Source: Pseudomonas moraviensis (GTDB lineage Bacteria > Pseudomonadota > Gammaproteobacteria > Pseudomonadales > Pseudomonadaceae). From it: DNA of 64,000 bases. The position numbers were made by a program, and so were the translations under genes. The notes below the pieces were generated by a model. That model had not been told where the DNA came from, ran no database searches, and saw only the letters and a program-made list of their open reading frames with translations. The stretch is from the NCBI RefSeq assembly GCF_900105805.1, contig NZ_LT629788.1, forward strand, positions 558,001-622,000, written 5' to 3'. This document shows positions 1-7,783 of this stretch, piece after piece (position 1 is the stretch's first letter; every line of letters starts with the position of its first letter).

Positions 1-489
1 AAAACGCTCCGACTCGAAGACCGGAGGGTAAAGCACCTCGCTATCGAAGTCGTTGTAGGTCTTGAGTCGCTTGGATACGACCTTCGAATTGGTGAAGATC
101 GCCTTTGCTTCGCCCAGGGCTCGGGTATCGGCATCCACCAGCGCATCGCGAATTGCGCGATGCTTGGCATCGTCCGGGAAATCGCGGTACGGGCTGTCCC
201 ACATATCGTAGAACGCACGAATGTGATGGATGAACCAGAGGATCTTGTGCGGATGGGGAATCAGGTGCGACTGTGGCCGGAAACATATCACCCGGTCAGC
301 GCTCTGCAGATCGACCCAACGCAACGCCATCATCTGTTGAAACAACAGATCCGGCGCATCCAGTTCGGGCAAGTAGACGACTTCGACCTGATGGCCGGCA
401 GCCGTCAGCGTAGAGGCCAGCCAGTCGACGATATTCCTTCCGCCCCCTCTGATGAAGGGCACGAATGTGGAGCAAAGGGCGATTTTCAT
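1..489 (-). CDS. GT4-like glycosyltransferase, N-terminal part (cut by window edge)
   Basis: This is the N-terminal 163 residues of a protein running off the left edge. It begins MKIALCSTFVPFIRGGGRN, the Rossmann start with glycine-rich loop seen in GT-B (family 4) glycosyltransferases, and continues with a conserved FIHHIRAFYD stretch. Its ATG shares one base with the TGA of the aminotransferase upstream (TGATG), so the two are translationally coupled in the leftward operon that starts at wzm. By context it should add a sugar, possibly perosamine or rhamnose, to the O-polysaccharide. The donor cannot be told from this fragment. The C-terminal E-x7-E nucleotide-sugar motif lies outside the window. 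Confidence 0.8.
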   Translation of the reverse strand, partial: MKIALCSTFVPFIRGGGRNIVDWLASTLTAAGHQVEVVYLPELDAPDLLFQQMMALRWVDLQSADRVICFRPQSHLIPHPHKILWFIHHIRAFYDMWDSPYRDFPDDAKHRAIRDALVDADTRALGEAKAIFTNSKVVSKRLKTYNDFDSEVLYPPVFESERF

Positions 490-1592
490 CAGTCGGCCAG
501 GACCTCACGCAGGCTGGCTGCAATTCTGATGATGTCATCCTGAGTCAGGTCCTGATGCGTCGGCAGATTGATGCCCCGCCCCGACCACAAGTCTGCAACA
601 GGGTAGGTGCTGTCTTCCATGTACGGTGGCAGCACGTGCATCGGGTAGAAGACCGGGCGGGTTTCGATACCCATGGCATCAAGTTTTTGCATGACTTCGT
701 CACGTTTGTGCTCGTCGCCATCGCTCAGAAAGATGTTGTACATCCAGAAAACCTGTTTGGCCCAGGAAGCCTCGGTCGGCAACACGATTTTGCCAGCAAG
801 GTCGGCCAGCGCTTCGTTGTACCAGCCAGCGAGCCGATCACGATCAGCCAGGGCAGTGTCAATGTTTTCCATCTGCGCCAGACCGATGGCTGCCTGAATG
901 TTGGTCATGCGGTAGTTGTAGCCGACCACTGGAAACCAGTAACGACGCTTAGGATCCATGCCCTGACCACGGAACAGGCGCAGTTTCGCCGCCAGCTCAT
1001 CATCGTTGGTGGTAATCATGCCGCCTTCACCGGTGGTGACGATCTTGTTGCCAAAAAAACTGAAGGTTGCGCACGTGCCGAGGCTGCCAACCTTGCTGCC
1101 CTTGACTTCGGCGCCATGGGCTTCGGCCGCGTCTTCCACCACCCACAGGTTGTGTTTGCGGGCGATTTCGTTGACGACATCCATCTGCGCCGGGTGACCG
1201 TACAGGTGCACCGGGATGATGCCTTTGGTCTTCGCGGTGATCTTGCTTTCGATGGTCTGCGGATCGATGTTCATCGTATCGGCGCACACGTCCACCAGTA
1301 CAGGCGTCGCTCCGCAGTAGCGCACGGCATTGGCGGTGGCAATGTAGGTCACTGTCGGGATGATGACTTCATCGCCCGGTTGCAGATCGAGCACGACCAA
1401 TGCCAGGTGCAGTGCAGTAGTGCCGTTGTTGGTGGCGATCGCATGCTTGACGCCGCAGAATGCTGCGAAGCTTTCTTCGAAGGCGCCGATGTATTTGCCG
1501 TTCGAGGAAATCCAGTTGGTATCCAGGCAATCCAGCACATACTTACGTTCGTTTCCGGCAAGCTTCGGTTGTGCAACAGAAATACGATTCAT
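489..1592 (-). CDS. per: GDP-perosamine synthase-like aminotransferase (DegT/DnrJ/EryC1 family)
   Basis: A 367-residue PLP-dependent sugar aminotransferase of fold type I. The PLP lysine is Lys183 in SFFGNKIVTTGEGG, and the DegT-family VVEDAAEAHG and RMTNIQAAIG motifs are present. From memory, the run of motifs (WISSNGKYI, NGTTALHLAL, VHLYGHP, GYNYRMTNIQAAIGLAQ, ETRPVFYP) is close to enterobacterial GDP-perosamine synthase, which converts GDP-4-keto-6-deoxymannose and glutamate to GDP-perosamine. The gmd gene at 4710 would supply that ketosugar, and the acetyltransferase just upstream could acetylate the product. An aminotransferase for another 4-ketosugar remains possible. Confidence 0.82.
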   Translation of the reverse strand: MNRISVAQPKLAGNERKYVLDCLDTNWISSNGKYIGAFEESFAAFCGVKHAIATNNGTTALHLALVVLDLQPGDEVIIPTVTYIATANAVRYCGATPVLVDVCADTMNIDPQTIESKITAKTKGIIPVHLYGHPAQMDVVNEIARKHNLWVVEDAAEAHGAEVKGSKVGSLGTCATFSFFGNKIVTTGEGGMITTNDDELAAKLRLFRGQGMDPKRRYWFPVVGYNYRMTNIQAAIGLAQMENIDTALADRDRLAGWYNEALADLAGKIVLPTEASWAKQVFWMYNIFLSDGDEHKRDEVMQKLDAMGIETRPVFYPMHVLPPYMEDSTYPVADLWSGRGINLPTHQDLTQDDIIRIAASLREVLAD

Positions 1593-1602
1593 GCTTGTTC
1601 CT

Positions 1603-2232
1603 TCAAATTTTGTGTAGAGCTTTGGCTGGCACGCCTACGACTGTGGTTGCCGACCCGATGTTCGAAATGACGACGCTGCCGGCACCTACCATCACCGACT
1701 CACCAATATGAACCTCGGGGATGATTTTGCTGCCGACACCGATAAAGCTGAAATTGCCCACATGCACATTGCCCGCCAGCGCGCATTGCGGAGCGACATG
1801 GACCGCCTCGCCAATCACGCAATCGTGATCGATAGTGGCGCCGGTATTGACGATGCACAGATCCGAAATCTTCGCCTCGGCATTGATAACGGCGCCAGCC
1901 ATGACGGCAATTCCCCTCCCCAAGGTAGCTGAAGGCGATACCACTGCTGCCGGACTGATCGCATTGACCAGGCCAAACCCCAGTTGGGTCGCCTTCGCGG
2001 CCAGCTTGTTTCGCACTGAATTGGACCCGATCGCGATGAACGCCTTTTCGTAGCCGTCCTTGCGAAGCGCGGCGAGGTGTTCGTCATTTTTAAGTACGGG
2101 AACCCCCAGGCAGATATCCGGACTGTCCGGATTACCTACGCAGTAAGCGACGCTATCGCCTTGGGCGCGCAGCAATTCGATACACACCTTGGCGTGCCCA
2201 CCGGCACCGACGACGATCACTTCACTTTTCAT
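1603..2232 (-). CDS. Sugar O/N-acetyltransferase, NeuD/PglD (PerB-like) family
   Basis: A 209-residue protein with an N-terminal Rossmann-like domain (VIVVGAGGHAKVC) followed by a left-handed beta-helix of hexapeptide repeats (about residues 95-200). The DHDC motif holds the histidine that acts as base in PglD-type N-acetyltransferases. Its ATG overlaps the TGA of the preceding gene (ATGA), and the aminotransferase follows after 10 bp. The combination Gmd, 4-aminotransferase and PglD-like acetyltransferase suggests synthesis of GDP-N-acetyl-perosamine. The substrate is inferred from context only. Confidence 0.8.
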   Translation of the reverse strand: MKSEVIVVGAGGHAKVCIELLRAQGDSVAYCVGNPDSPDICLGVPVLKNDEHLAALRKDGYEKAFIAIGSNSVRNKLAAKATQLGFGLVNAISPAAVVSPSATLGRGIAVMAGAVINAEAKISDLCIVNTGATIDHDCVIGEAVHVAPQCALAGNVHVGNFSFIGVGSKIIPEVHIGESVMVGAGSVVISNIGSATTVVGVPAKALHKI

Positions 2233-2768
2233 GCACCTTCACCTCTGGCTTGTCGAGGAGCGGCCGTGGCGTCGTCCTGAAGCGAATCGACAGCCGCTTG
2301 ACGGTCGGCACCCGGACATTTCTGTTCGATACGGTCCAGTTGTTGTTGCAGGCTTTCCAGCGAGTGCTGGCCGGAAAAGATTTTTTGCGACAGTCGGGTC
2401 TGGATCTTCGCCGAGTTCGCCAGGCGCTGGAATTCGAGAACAATCTGCTGGTGCTGCTGGTACTGAATCTTCTGCAGTTTGGTGAACTCTTCCAGCATCT
2501 CCTGGCGGAGAGTGGAGGTGAAGTAGTTGCGCAGGTGGAACAATAGCGGACGGGTGACCGGTCGGGCCGCTCTGACAAGGCGATGCGCAATACGCACAAG
2601 CGCCTGCTTCGTATAGTGGCGTACGATCAGTTTCATGCCTGGCTTGGTCGCGACGACCTCCGCCGGGACATCACCGCCCGTTTCAATGATGTTCTTGGCG
2701 TGCAGGCGGCTGGAGGCCAGCGTGAAAGCCACCTGTATATCCACGCCGTTGCGCTTAATGCTGTTCAT
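2229..2768 (-). CDS. Uncharacterised coiled-coil protein following wzt
   Basis: A 179-residue protein I cannot assign to a family. It starts MNSIKRNGVDIQ with a GAGG-containing ribosome site, 5 bp after the wzt stop. The N-terminal 60 residues look globular. A basic amphipathic stretch follows (VRIAHRLVRAARPVTRPLL), then a Gln/Glu/Leu-rich region with heptad character (about residues 85-160, including EEFTKLQKIQYQQHQQIVLE). No transmembrane segment or catalytic motif is evident. It is coupled to the downstream acetyltransferase by ATGA. Lying beside a Wzt that lacks a C-terminal domain, it could help in export or chain-length control, but that is speculation. Confidence 0.65.
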   Translation of the reverse strand: MNSIKRNGVDIQVAFTLASSRLHAKNIIETGGDVPAEVVATKPGMKLIVRHYTKQALVRIAHRLVRAARPVTRPLLFHLRNYFTSTLRQEMLEEFTKLQKIQYQQHQQIVLEFQRLANSAKIQTRLSQKIFSGQHSLESLQQQLDRIEQKCPGADRQAAVDSLQDDATAAPRQARGEGA

Positions 2769-2773
2769 CTGCC

Positions 2774-3517
2774 TCAAGCTCCGAAATAAGCCGCGGTGAC
2801 CGTCGCCGGGTCGCCATCCATTTTTATTTTCCCGTGCTCCAGCCACAGCACTCGATTGCAGGTGTGCATGACGAGTTCGCGCGAGTGGCTGGCAATCACC
2901 AGGATATTGGTCGATTTCACCAGCTCGTTCATGCGGATTTCGGCTTTGTGCTTGAAGCCTTCATCGCCCACCGAAAGCCATTCGTCCATCAACAGGATTT
3001 CCGGTTTTATCGTCGTCGAAACGGCAAACGCCAGACGCAAGTGCATCCCTGACGAATACGTGCGGATCGGCATGTCGACGAAATCCCCAAGCTCCGAGAA
3101 CTCGATGATCTCGTCGAGCTTTTCAGCGATCTCCGACTTGGTCATGCCAAGAATGCCGCCGCGCAGGAAAATGTTTTCCCGGCCGGTCGCCTCCGGATCC
3201 GTACCCAGTGATATGTCGATCAACGAGCCGATTTCTCCCTTGATCACGGCGGTGCCGGAGGAAGGTTCGTACACGCTGCTGAGCAAGCGCAGCAGCGTGC
3301 TCTTGCCGGCGCCGTTGTGTCCAAGGAGACCGACCCGATCCCCGTCGCGAAGTGTGAACGTCAGGTCTTCGAGAGCTCTGACAATCACTCGACCCTGTTG
3401 ATCCGCACCTAACTGACCGCCGGTAGCCACTTGCATCAGACGCTTTTTCAGCGAGCGCCCGTTCGCGTTATAGATCGGAAAATCTACACAGACATTTTTG
3501 AATTCGATCAAGGACAT
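2774..3517 (-). CDS. wzt: O-polysaccharide ABC transporter ATPase (Wzt), short form
   Basis: A 247-residue ATP-binding subunit of a polysaccharide exporter. Walker A is GHNGAGKST, the signature is TYSSGMHLRLAFA, and Walker B is EILLMDEWLSVGD. It pairs with the permease encoded 12 bp upstream. The protein ends soon after the nucleotide-binding domain (WLEHGKIKMDGDPATVTAAYF). It therefore lacks the C-terminal carbohydrate-binding domain of about 150-200 residues found in Wzt proteins that recognise a chemically capped chain. In known systems such short Wzt proteins export uncapped chains. Confidence 0.93.
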   Translation of the reverse strand: MSLIEFKNVCVDFPIYNANGRSLKKRLMQVATGGQLGADQQGRVIVRALEDLTFTLRDGDRVGLLGHNGAGKSTLLRLLSSVYEPSSGTAVIKGEIGSLIDISLGTDPEATGRENIFLRGGILGMTKSEIAEKLDEIIEFSELGDFVDMPIRTYSSGMHLRLAFAVSTTIKPEILLMDEWLSVGDEGFKHKAEIRMNELVKSTNILVIASHSRELVMHTCNRVLWLEHGKIKMDGDPATVTAAYFGA

Positions 3518-3529
3518 TAGTCGTTCTTC

Positions 3530-4330
3530 TCAGAGCCAGTATGCGATGCGGCGCTTGTAACGGCCATAAACCACGAGCGCGAAAGCCCAGCCGACGACGG
3601 CCATGCCTAGGGAAACCCACCAGTTGGTGGCGGTTGGCAACTGCCCGATCAGCGGTGATCGAACCACCGACATGACATGGTAGGCCGGGTTGAGATCGAG
3701 CAGGTACAGACCTGCCCGTTGCGGCAGCAAGCTTGGCATCCACATGATTGGCGTGAGGTAAAACACGACTTGCAACAAACTTCCGACAATCTGGGGCAGA
3801 TCACGATAGCGCGCACACAGAATGCCCAGCAGAAGGGCGATCCAGGTCAAGTTGAGCAGTGCCAGGAAAAAACCCGGAATGCTGATCAGGGCCAGCCACG
3901 TCAGCGGCTTGCCGACGGCCAGCAGTACCAGTGGAAAGATCACGATGTTGTGACCCAGAATCAGGATGTTGCGCCAGATCATGCGCATGATGTGGGCAAA
4001 CAGGGGGATCGGTAGTTGCTTGATGATGCCTTCGGCGGCAATGAAGCCGGTGCAGCCTTCGGTGATCACCGTGGACATGAAACTCCAGAGAATCATGCCG
4101 ATAGCGAGAAAGGGCAGGAATTCCTGAATCGGAGAATTGAAAATCTGACCGAAAACCACGCCGATCGTGGCGATCATGACACCCATGCTGATGGTCAGCC
4201 AGAACGGTCCGAGTGCCGACCTTCTATAGCGCTGTCGAACGTCCTGCCAGCCTAGCATCCCTACTAAAGCGTACCGTCTCGTCGCGGCGATGATGTCCGA
4301 CACGGCGATACTTACTGAACCATTGCGCAT
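3530..4330 (-). CDS. wzm: O-polysaccharide ABC transporter permease (Wzm)
   Basis: An inner-membrane permease of 266 residues in the ABC-2 family, with six predicted hydrophobic segments and the conserved cytoplasmic N-terminal motif WQDVRQRYRRSALGPFW seen in Wzm/KpsM-type proteins. It should form the channel that moves undecaprenyl-linked polysaccharide across the inner membrane with Wzt. I chose the ATG at 4330 (MRNGSVSIAV); the frame stays open to a TTG at 4354. No strong ribosome site precedes either, so the start is uncertain. It is the first gene of the leftward operon, divergent from gmd. Confidence 0.92.
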   Translation of the reverse strand: MRNGSVSIAVSDIIAATRRYALVGMLGWQDVRQRYRRSALGPFWLTISMGVMIATIGVVFGQIFNSPIQEFLPFLAIGMILWSFMSTVITEGCTGFIAAEGIIKQLPIPLFAHIMRMIWRNILILGHNIVIFPLVLLAVGKPLTWLALISIPGFFLALLNLTWIALLLGILCARYRDLPQIVGSLLQVVFYLTPIMWMPSLLPQRAGLYLLDLNPAYHVMSVVRSPLIGQLPTATNWWVSLGMAVVGWAFALVVYGRYKRRIAYWL

Positions 4331-4709
4331 TAATAGCACCAGATTGTTGATCAAAAAAACACGCCATTTTAGGCTTGGGTGCGGGGAGTGTCACTCTTTC
4401 TGAGTTATTTCTTTATTGCCTGTCGCACGCGCTGGGAGATTTCGATCGGTAGCAGCAACTTCTTGATTTATATATCCGTGTAGGCGTGGCAGGGATCGGG
4501 CAGAATGCAATCCTCGACATGCGGAGGAATGTCATGGGCTGCTGGCATAATGATCCTGTTACGCCTTGCGAACAGCTTTGGTATCGTCGTTCCGAGCCGC
4601 ATTCTGTATGATCTGCAAGATTTCATGGCTCTTCCACTTAGAGCTCAATGGGCGCACATGACACAACGGAGCCTGGCAAAGGCTCTCTAATGGAGTTTAG
4701 AGGATTCGC
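4331..4709. promoter_or_regulatory. Divergent intergenic region wzm/gmd with ops-like core
   Basis: About 380 bp separate the divergent wzm and gmd starts and should hold promoters for both. On the plus strand CGGTAGC lies at 4447-4453; it matches the core of the ops element (GGCGGTAGCGT) used by RfaH/NusG-type antitermination in polysaccharide operons, but the flanks do not match well. A small hairpin (GAGCC/GGCTC) lies near 4672-4690, just before the AGAGGA ribosome site of gmd. I see no convincing protein gene here. Confidence 0.4.
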
Positions 4710-5741
4710 ATGAAAGCTATCGTTACCGGCATTACTGGGCAAGACGGCGCCTATCTGGCGGAACTGCTGCTGGAAAAGGGTTATACGGTGTACGGCACCT
4801 ACCGTCGAACCAGTTCTGTCAACTTCTGGCGCATTGAGGAGCTTGGTATTGAAAAGCATCCCAATCTGCATCTGGTCGAGTACGACCTGACCGATCTTTC
4901 GGCCAGCATCCGTCTGCTTCAGACCACTGAAGCGACTGAGGTTTACAACCTCGCAGCCCAGAGTTTCGTTGGCGTGTCATTCGATCAGCCTCTGACTACC
5001 GGTGACATTACCGGCATGGGTTGTGTGAACCTTCTGGAAGCGATCCGGATCGTCAATCCGAAAGTGCGTTTCTACCAGGCGTCGACTTCCGAGATGTTCG
5101 GCAAGGTGCAGGCGATTCCCCAGATCGAGAGCACACCTTTCTACCCGCGCAGTCCTTATGGCGTTGCCAAACTGTACGCGCACTGGATGACCATCAACTA
5201 CCGCGAGTCCTACAACATCTTTGCCACCAGCGGCATTTTGTTCAACCACGAGTCGCCACTGCGCGGACGCGAGTTCGTTACCCGCAAGATCACCGACTCC
5301 GTGGCGAAGATCAAGCTGGGCCTGCTCGACAAGATGGAACTCGGCAATCTGGACGCCAAGCGTGACTGGGGCTTTGCCAAGGAGTACGTCGAAGGTATGT
5401 GGCGCATGCTGCAGGCAGACGAGCCGGATACTTTTGTACTCGCGACCAACCGTACCGAAACCGTGCGTGATTTCGTCACCATGGCCTTCAAGGCTGTCGG
5501 GATCGATCTGGCCTGGAGCGGTGCGGCTGAAGACGAGAAGGGCACAGACCTGGCAACTGGCAAGGTGTTGGTCACGATCAATCCGAAGTTCTACCGTCCT
5601 ACCGAAGTCGAGCTGTTGATCGGCAACCCTGCCAAAGCCAAAGCGGCGCTGGGTTGGGAGCCAAAAACCACGCTTGAAGAGCTGTGCCGCATGATGGTCG
5701 AAGCGGATCTGCGTCGAAATGAGAAAGGGTTTTCGTTCTGA
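4710..5741 (+). CDS. gmd: GDP-mannose 4,6-dehydratase
   Basis: A 343-residue extended SDR enzyme converting GDP-D-mannose to GDP-4-keto-6-deoxy-D-mannose. The NAD(P) site is TGITGQDGAYL. The catalytic set Thr126, Glu128, Tyr150 and Lys154 (TSEMFG and YGVAK) has the same spacing as Thr132/Glu134/Tyr156/Lys160 of the E. coli enzyme. The ATG follows an AGAGGA ribosome site, and the TGA overlaps the rmd start (TGATG). Its product can feed both Rmd (D-rhamnose) and the perosamine synthase-like gene at 489-1592. No GDP-mannose-forming enzyme is present in the window. Confidence 0.96.
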   Translation: MKAIVTGITGQDGAYLAELLLEKGYTVYGTYRRTSSVNFWRIEELGIEKHPNLHLVEYDLTDLSASIRLLQTTEATEVYNLAAQSFVGVSFDQPLTTGDITGMGCVNLLEAIRIVNPKVRFYQASTSEMFGKVQAIPQIESTPFYPRSPYGVAKLYAHWMTINYRESYNIFATSGILFNHESPLRGREFVTRKITDSVAKIKLGLLDKMELGNLDAKRDWGFAKEYVEGMWRMLQADEPDTFVLATNRTETVRDFVTMAFKAVGIDLAWSGAAEDEKGTDLATGKVLVTINPKFYRPTEVELLIGNPAKAKAALGWEPKTTLEELCRMMVEADLRRNEKGFSF

Positions 5742-6637
5742 TGAGTATTGCCGGTAAACGCGCGTTGATCACAGGTATTCAAGGTTTCACCGGGCGGTAC
5801 ATGGCTGCTGAGCTGAAAGCCGGTGGCTATGAAGTGATAGGGATGGGTACACAGCCGTCGGATGAACCTGGCTATTATCAGGTTGATCTGGCCGACGGTC
5901 CTGCCTTGCGCGAGTTACTGGCAACTATTCAACCCGACGTGGTAATTCATCTGGCCGCACTCGCCTTTGTGGCCCACGGTGCGGCCGATACGTTTTACCG
6001 CGTCAATCTCATCGGCACCCGTCACCTGCTGGAAGCCGTCGCAGCCTGTGGCAAGGTTCCGGACTGCGTGCTGCTGGCAAGCAGTGCCAATGTCTATGGC
6101 AATGCTTCGGCGGGTTTGCTCAGCGAAACCACACCGCCAGCACCGGCCAACGATTACGCAGTCAGCAAACTGGCCATGGAATACATGGCCAGTCTTTGGC
6201 ATAACCGCTTGCCGATAGTGGTGACACGTCCTTTCAATTACACCGGTGTCGGCCAGGCCGAGAGCTTTCTGCTGCCGAAGATCGTCGCTCATTTCCGCCA
6301 GCGTGCGGACAAGATCGAGCTGGGCAACCTTGATGTATCTCGCGACTTCAGTGATGTGCGTGCAGTGGTCAAGGCTTATCGCGGTTTGATCGAGGCGCGG
6401 CCTGTTGGCCAGACGGTCAATGTGAGTTCGGGCAAAAGTCATTCCCTGCGTGAAGTGATCGACATGTGTTCGGCTATCACGGGGCATCAGCTTGCAGTCG
6501 AAGTGAACCCGGCGTTCGTCCGAGCCAACGAAGTCAAAATCCTGTGCGGCGACAATACCCGTCTTTGCGAGCTGGTCCAGGGATGGGACACGCCAAGGCT
6601 GGAAGAAACTCTGAGCTGGATGCTTGCGGCGGAATAA
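5741..6637 (+). CDS. rmd: GDP-6-deoxy-D-lyxo-4-hexulose reductase (D-rhamnose synthesis)
   Basis: A 298-residue SDR enzyme with cofactor loop TGIQGFTGRYM, LASSANVYG, and the YxxxK pair in DYAVSKLAMEY. It fits Rmd, which reduces GDP-4-keto-6-deoxymannose to GDP-D-rhamnose. The gmd-rmd adjacency matches the common polysaccharide antigen genes of P. aeruginosa. It overlaps gmd by one base, and the next gene starts immediately after its TAA, so the four rightward genes form one operon. A related 4-reductase giving another 6-deoxyhexose is the alternative, but the WbpY/WbpZ-like neighbours favour D-rhamnose. Confidence 0.9.
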   Translation: MSIAGKRALITGIQGFTGRYMAAELKAGGYEVIGMGTQPSDEPGYYQVDLADGPALRELLATIQPDVVIHLAALAFVAHGAADTFYRVNLIGTRHLLEAVAACGKVPDCVLLASSANVYGNASAGLLSETTPPAPANDYAVSKLAMEYMASLWHNRLPIVVTRPFNYTGVGQAESFLLPKIVAHFRQRADKIELGNLDVSRDFSDVRAVVKAYRGLIEARPVGQTVNVSSGKSHSLREVIDMCSAITGHQLAVEVNPAFVRANEVKILCGDNTRLCELVQGWDTPRLEETLSWMLAAE

Positions 6638-7783
6638 ATGAAGCTAGTTCTTTCAGTTGAGCCGATCCGCTTTCCGCTGACTGGCATCGGCCGCTATACC
6701 TATGAACTTGCGCTGAGACTTCAGCAAAGTCCCGAAATTACCGACCTGCAATTTTTTGCCGGTCGACGTTTTCTGCCTGAACTTCCCACAGCTGCCAATG
6801 AGTCAGGCAGTGGTTACGGCCTGAAGCGTGCGGTGCAGAAGAACTTTCTGGCAGTAGAAGCTTATCGGCTATTGATGCCGATGTTGCGAAAGGCTGCCCT
6901 GAAAGGGCATGGGGATTTTCTCTACCACAGTCCCAATTATTATCTGCCGCCTTTTGCCGGGCGCAGCGTGGCGACGTTTCACGACCTGTCGCCCTTCACC
7001 TGGGCGCATTGTCACGCGCCGCAGTTAGTCCGTTACCTGCAAAAAGAGCTGAAAACCACACTGGTCAGGGCCGATGCCCTGATCACTGATTCGGAATTCA
7101 CGCGACAGGAACTGGCCAGCTATTTTTCCTGGCCCATCGAACGAATCCATACTGTGCCGTTGGCCAGTTCTCCGGAGTTCTATCCTCGCGCGCCGCAAGA
7201 GCTTCGCGAGGTGCTCGCACGCCATGGCTTGAAGCCCGATGGCTACACGCTTTTTGTCGGTACGATCGAGCCACGCAAGAACATCGAGACCTTACTCGCC
7301 GCCTATGGTCGATTGCCGCTTGCATTGCGAACCCGTTGGCCGTTGATCCTTACCGGGTATCACGGCTGGCGCAACGACGCGATTCACGAGAAGCTCGAAA
7401 GCGCCAGGCGTGAAGGCTGGGCGCATTATCTCGGATTCGTTCCCAGCGCAGACTTGCCCCTGCTGTTTGCCGGTGCACGTCTGTTCGCGTTTCCGTCGCT
7501 TTATGAAGGTTTCGGTCTACCGGTGCTGGAAGCCATGAGTTCCGGGGTGCCGGTGGTCTGCTCCAATAGTTCATCGCTGCCTGAGGTGGCGGGTGATGCT
7601 GCGCTGATGTGCGCCGCGCTGGACGTCGAAGCGCTGACCGGTCTTATCGAACGCGGGCTGACCGATCAGTGTTGGCGCGATGCCGCCGTCATCAAGGGAA
7701 TGAAGCACGCTCAAGGCTTTTCCTGGGAGCGTTGTGCTCGAGAAACCCTGCAGGTCTACCAAAAGGTTATCGACGCCAAATGA
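6638..7783 (+). CDS. GT4 glycosyltransferase, WbpY-like (putative D-rhamnosyltransferase)
   Basis: A 381-residue GT-B glycosyltransferase. The N-terminal acceptor domain begins KLVLSVEPIRFPLTGIGRYT. The C-terminal nucleotide-sugar domain has FVGTIEPRKNIETLL and the E-x7-E motif in EGFGLPVLE. It abuts rmd directly and overlaps the next gene by ATGA. The start motif and gene order recall WbpY, which polymerises D-rhamnose in the P. aeruginosa common antigen. Linkage and sugar cannot be read from sequence. Confidence 0.85.
   Translation: MKLVLSVEPIRFPLTGIGRYTYELALRLQQSPEITDLQFFAGRRFLPELPTAANESGSGYGLKRAVQKNFLAVEAYRLLMPMLRKAALKGHGDFLYHSPNYYLPPFAGRSVATFHDLSPFTWAHCHAPQLVRYLQKELKTTLVRADALITDSEFTRQELASYFSWPIERIHTVPLASSPEFYPRAPQELREVLARHGLKPDGYTLFVGTIEPRKNIETLLAAYGRLPLALRTRWPLILTGYHGWRNDAIHEKLESARREGWAHYLGFVPSADLPLLFAGARLFAFPSLYEGFGLPVLEAMSSGVPVVCSNSSSLPEVAGDAALMCAALDVEALTGLIERGLTDQCWRDAAVIKGMKHAQGFSWERCARETLQVYQKVIDAK

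Noticed and set aside
465..1670. Long plus-strand frame of 401 codons
   Set aside because: It lies antisense to the aminotransferase with all its motifs and has no recognisable domain; it is a high-GC shadow frame.
4505..4690. Small frame in the gmd leader
   Set aside because: No good ribosome site and no hallmark of a protein; more likely leader sequence.
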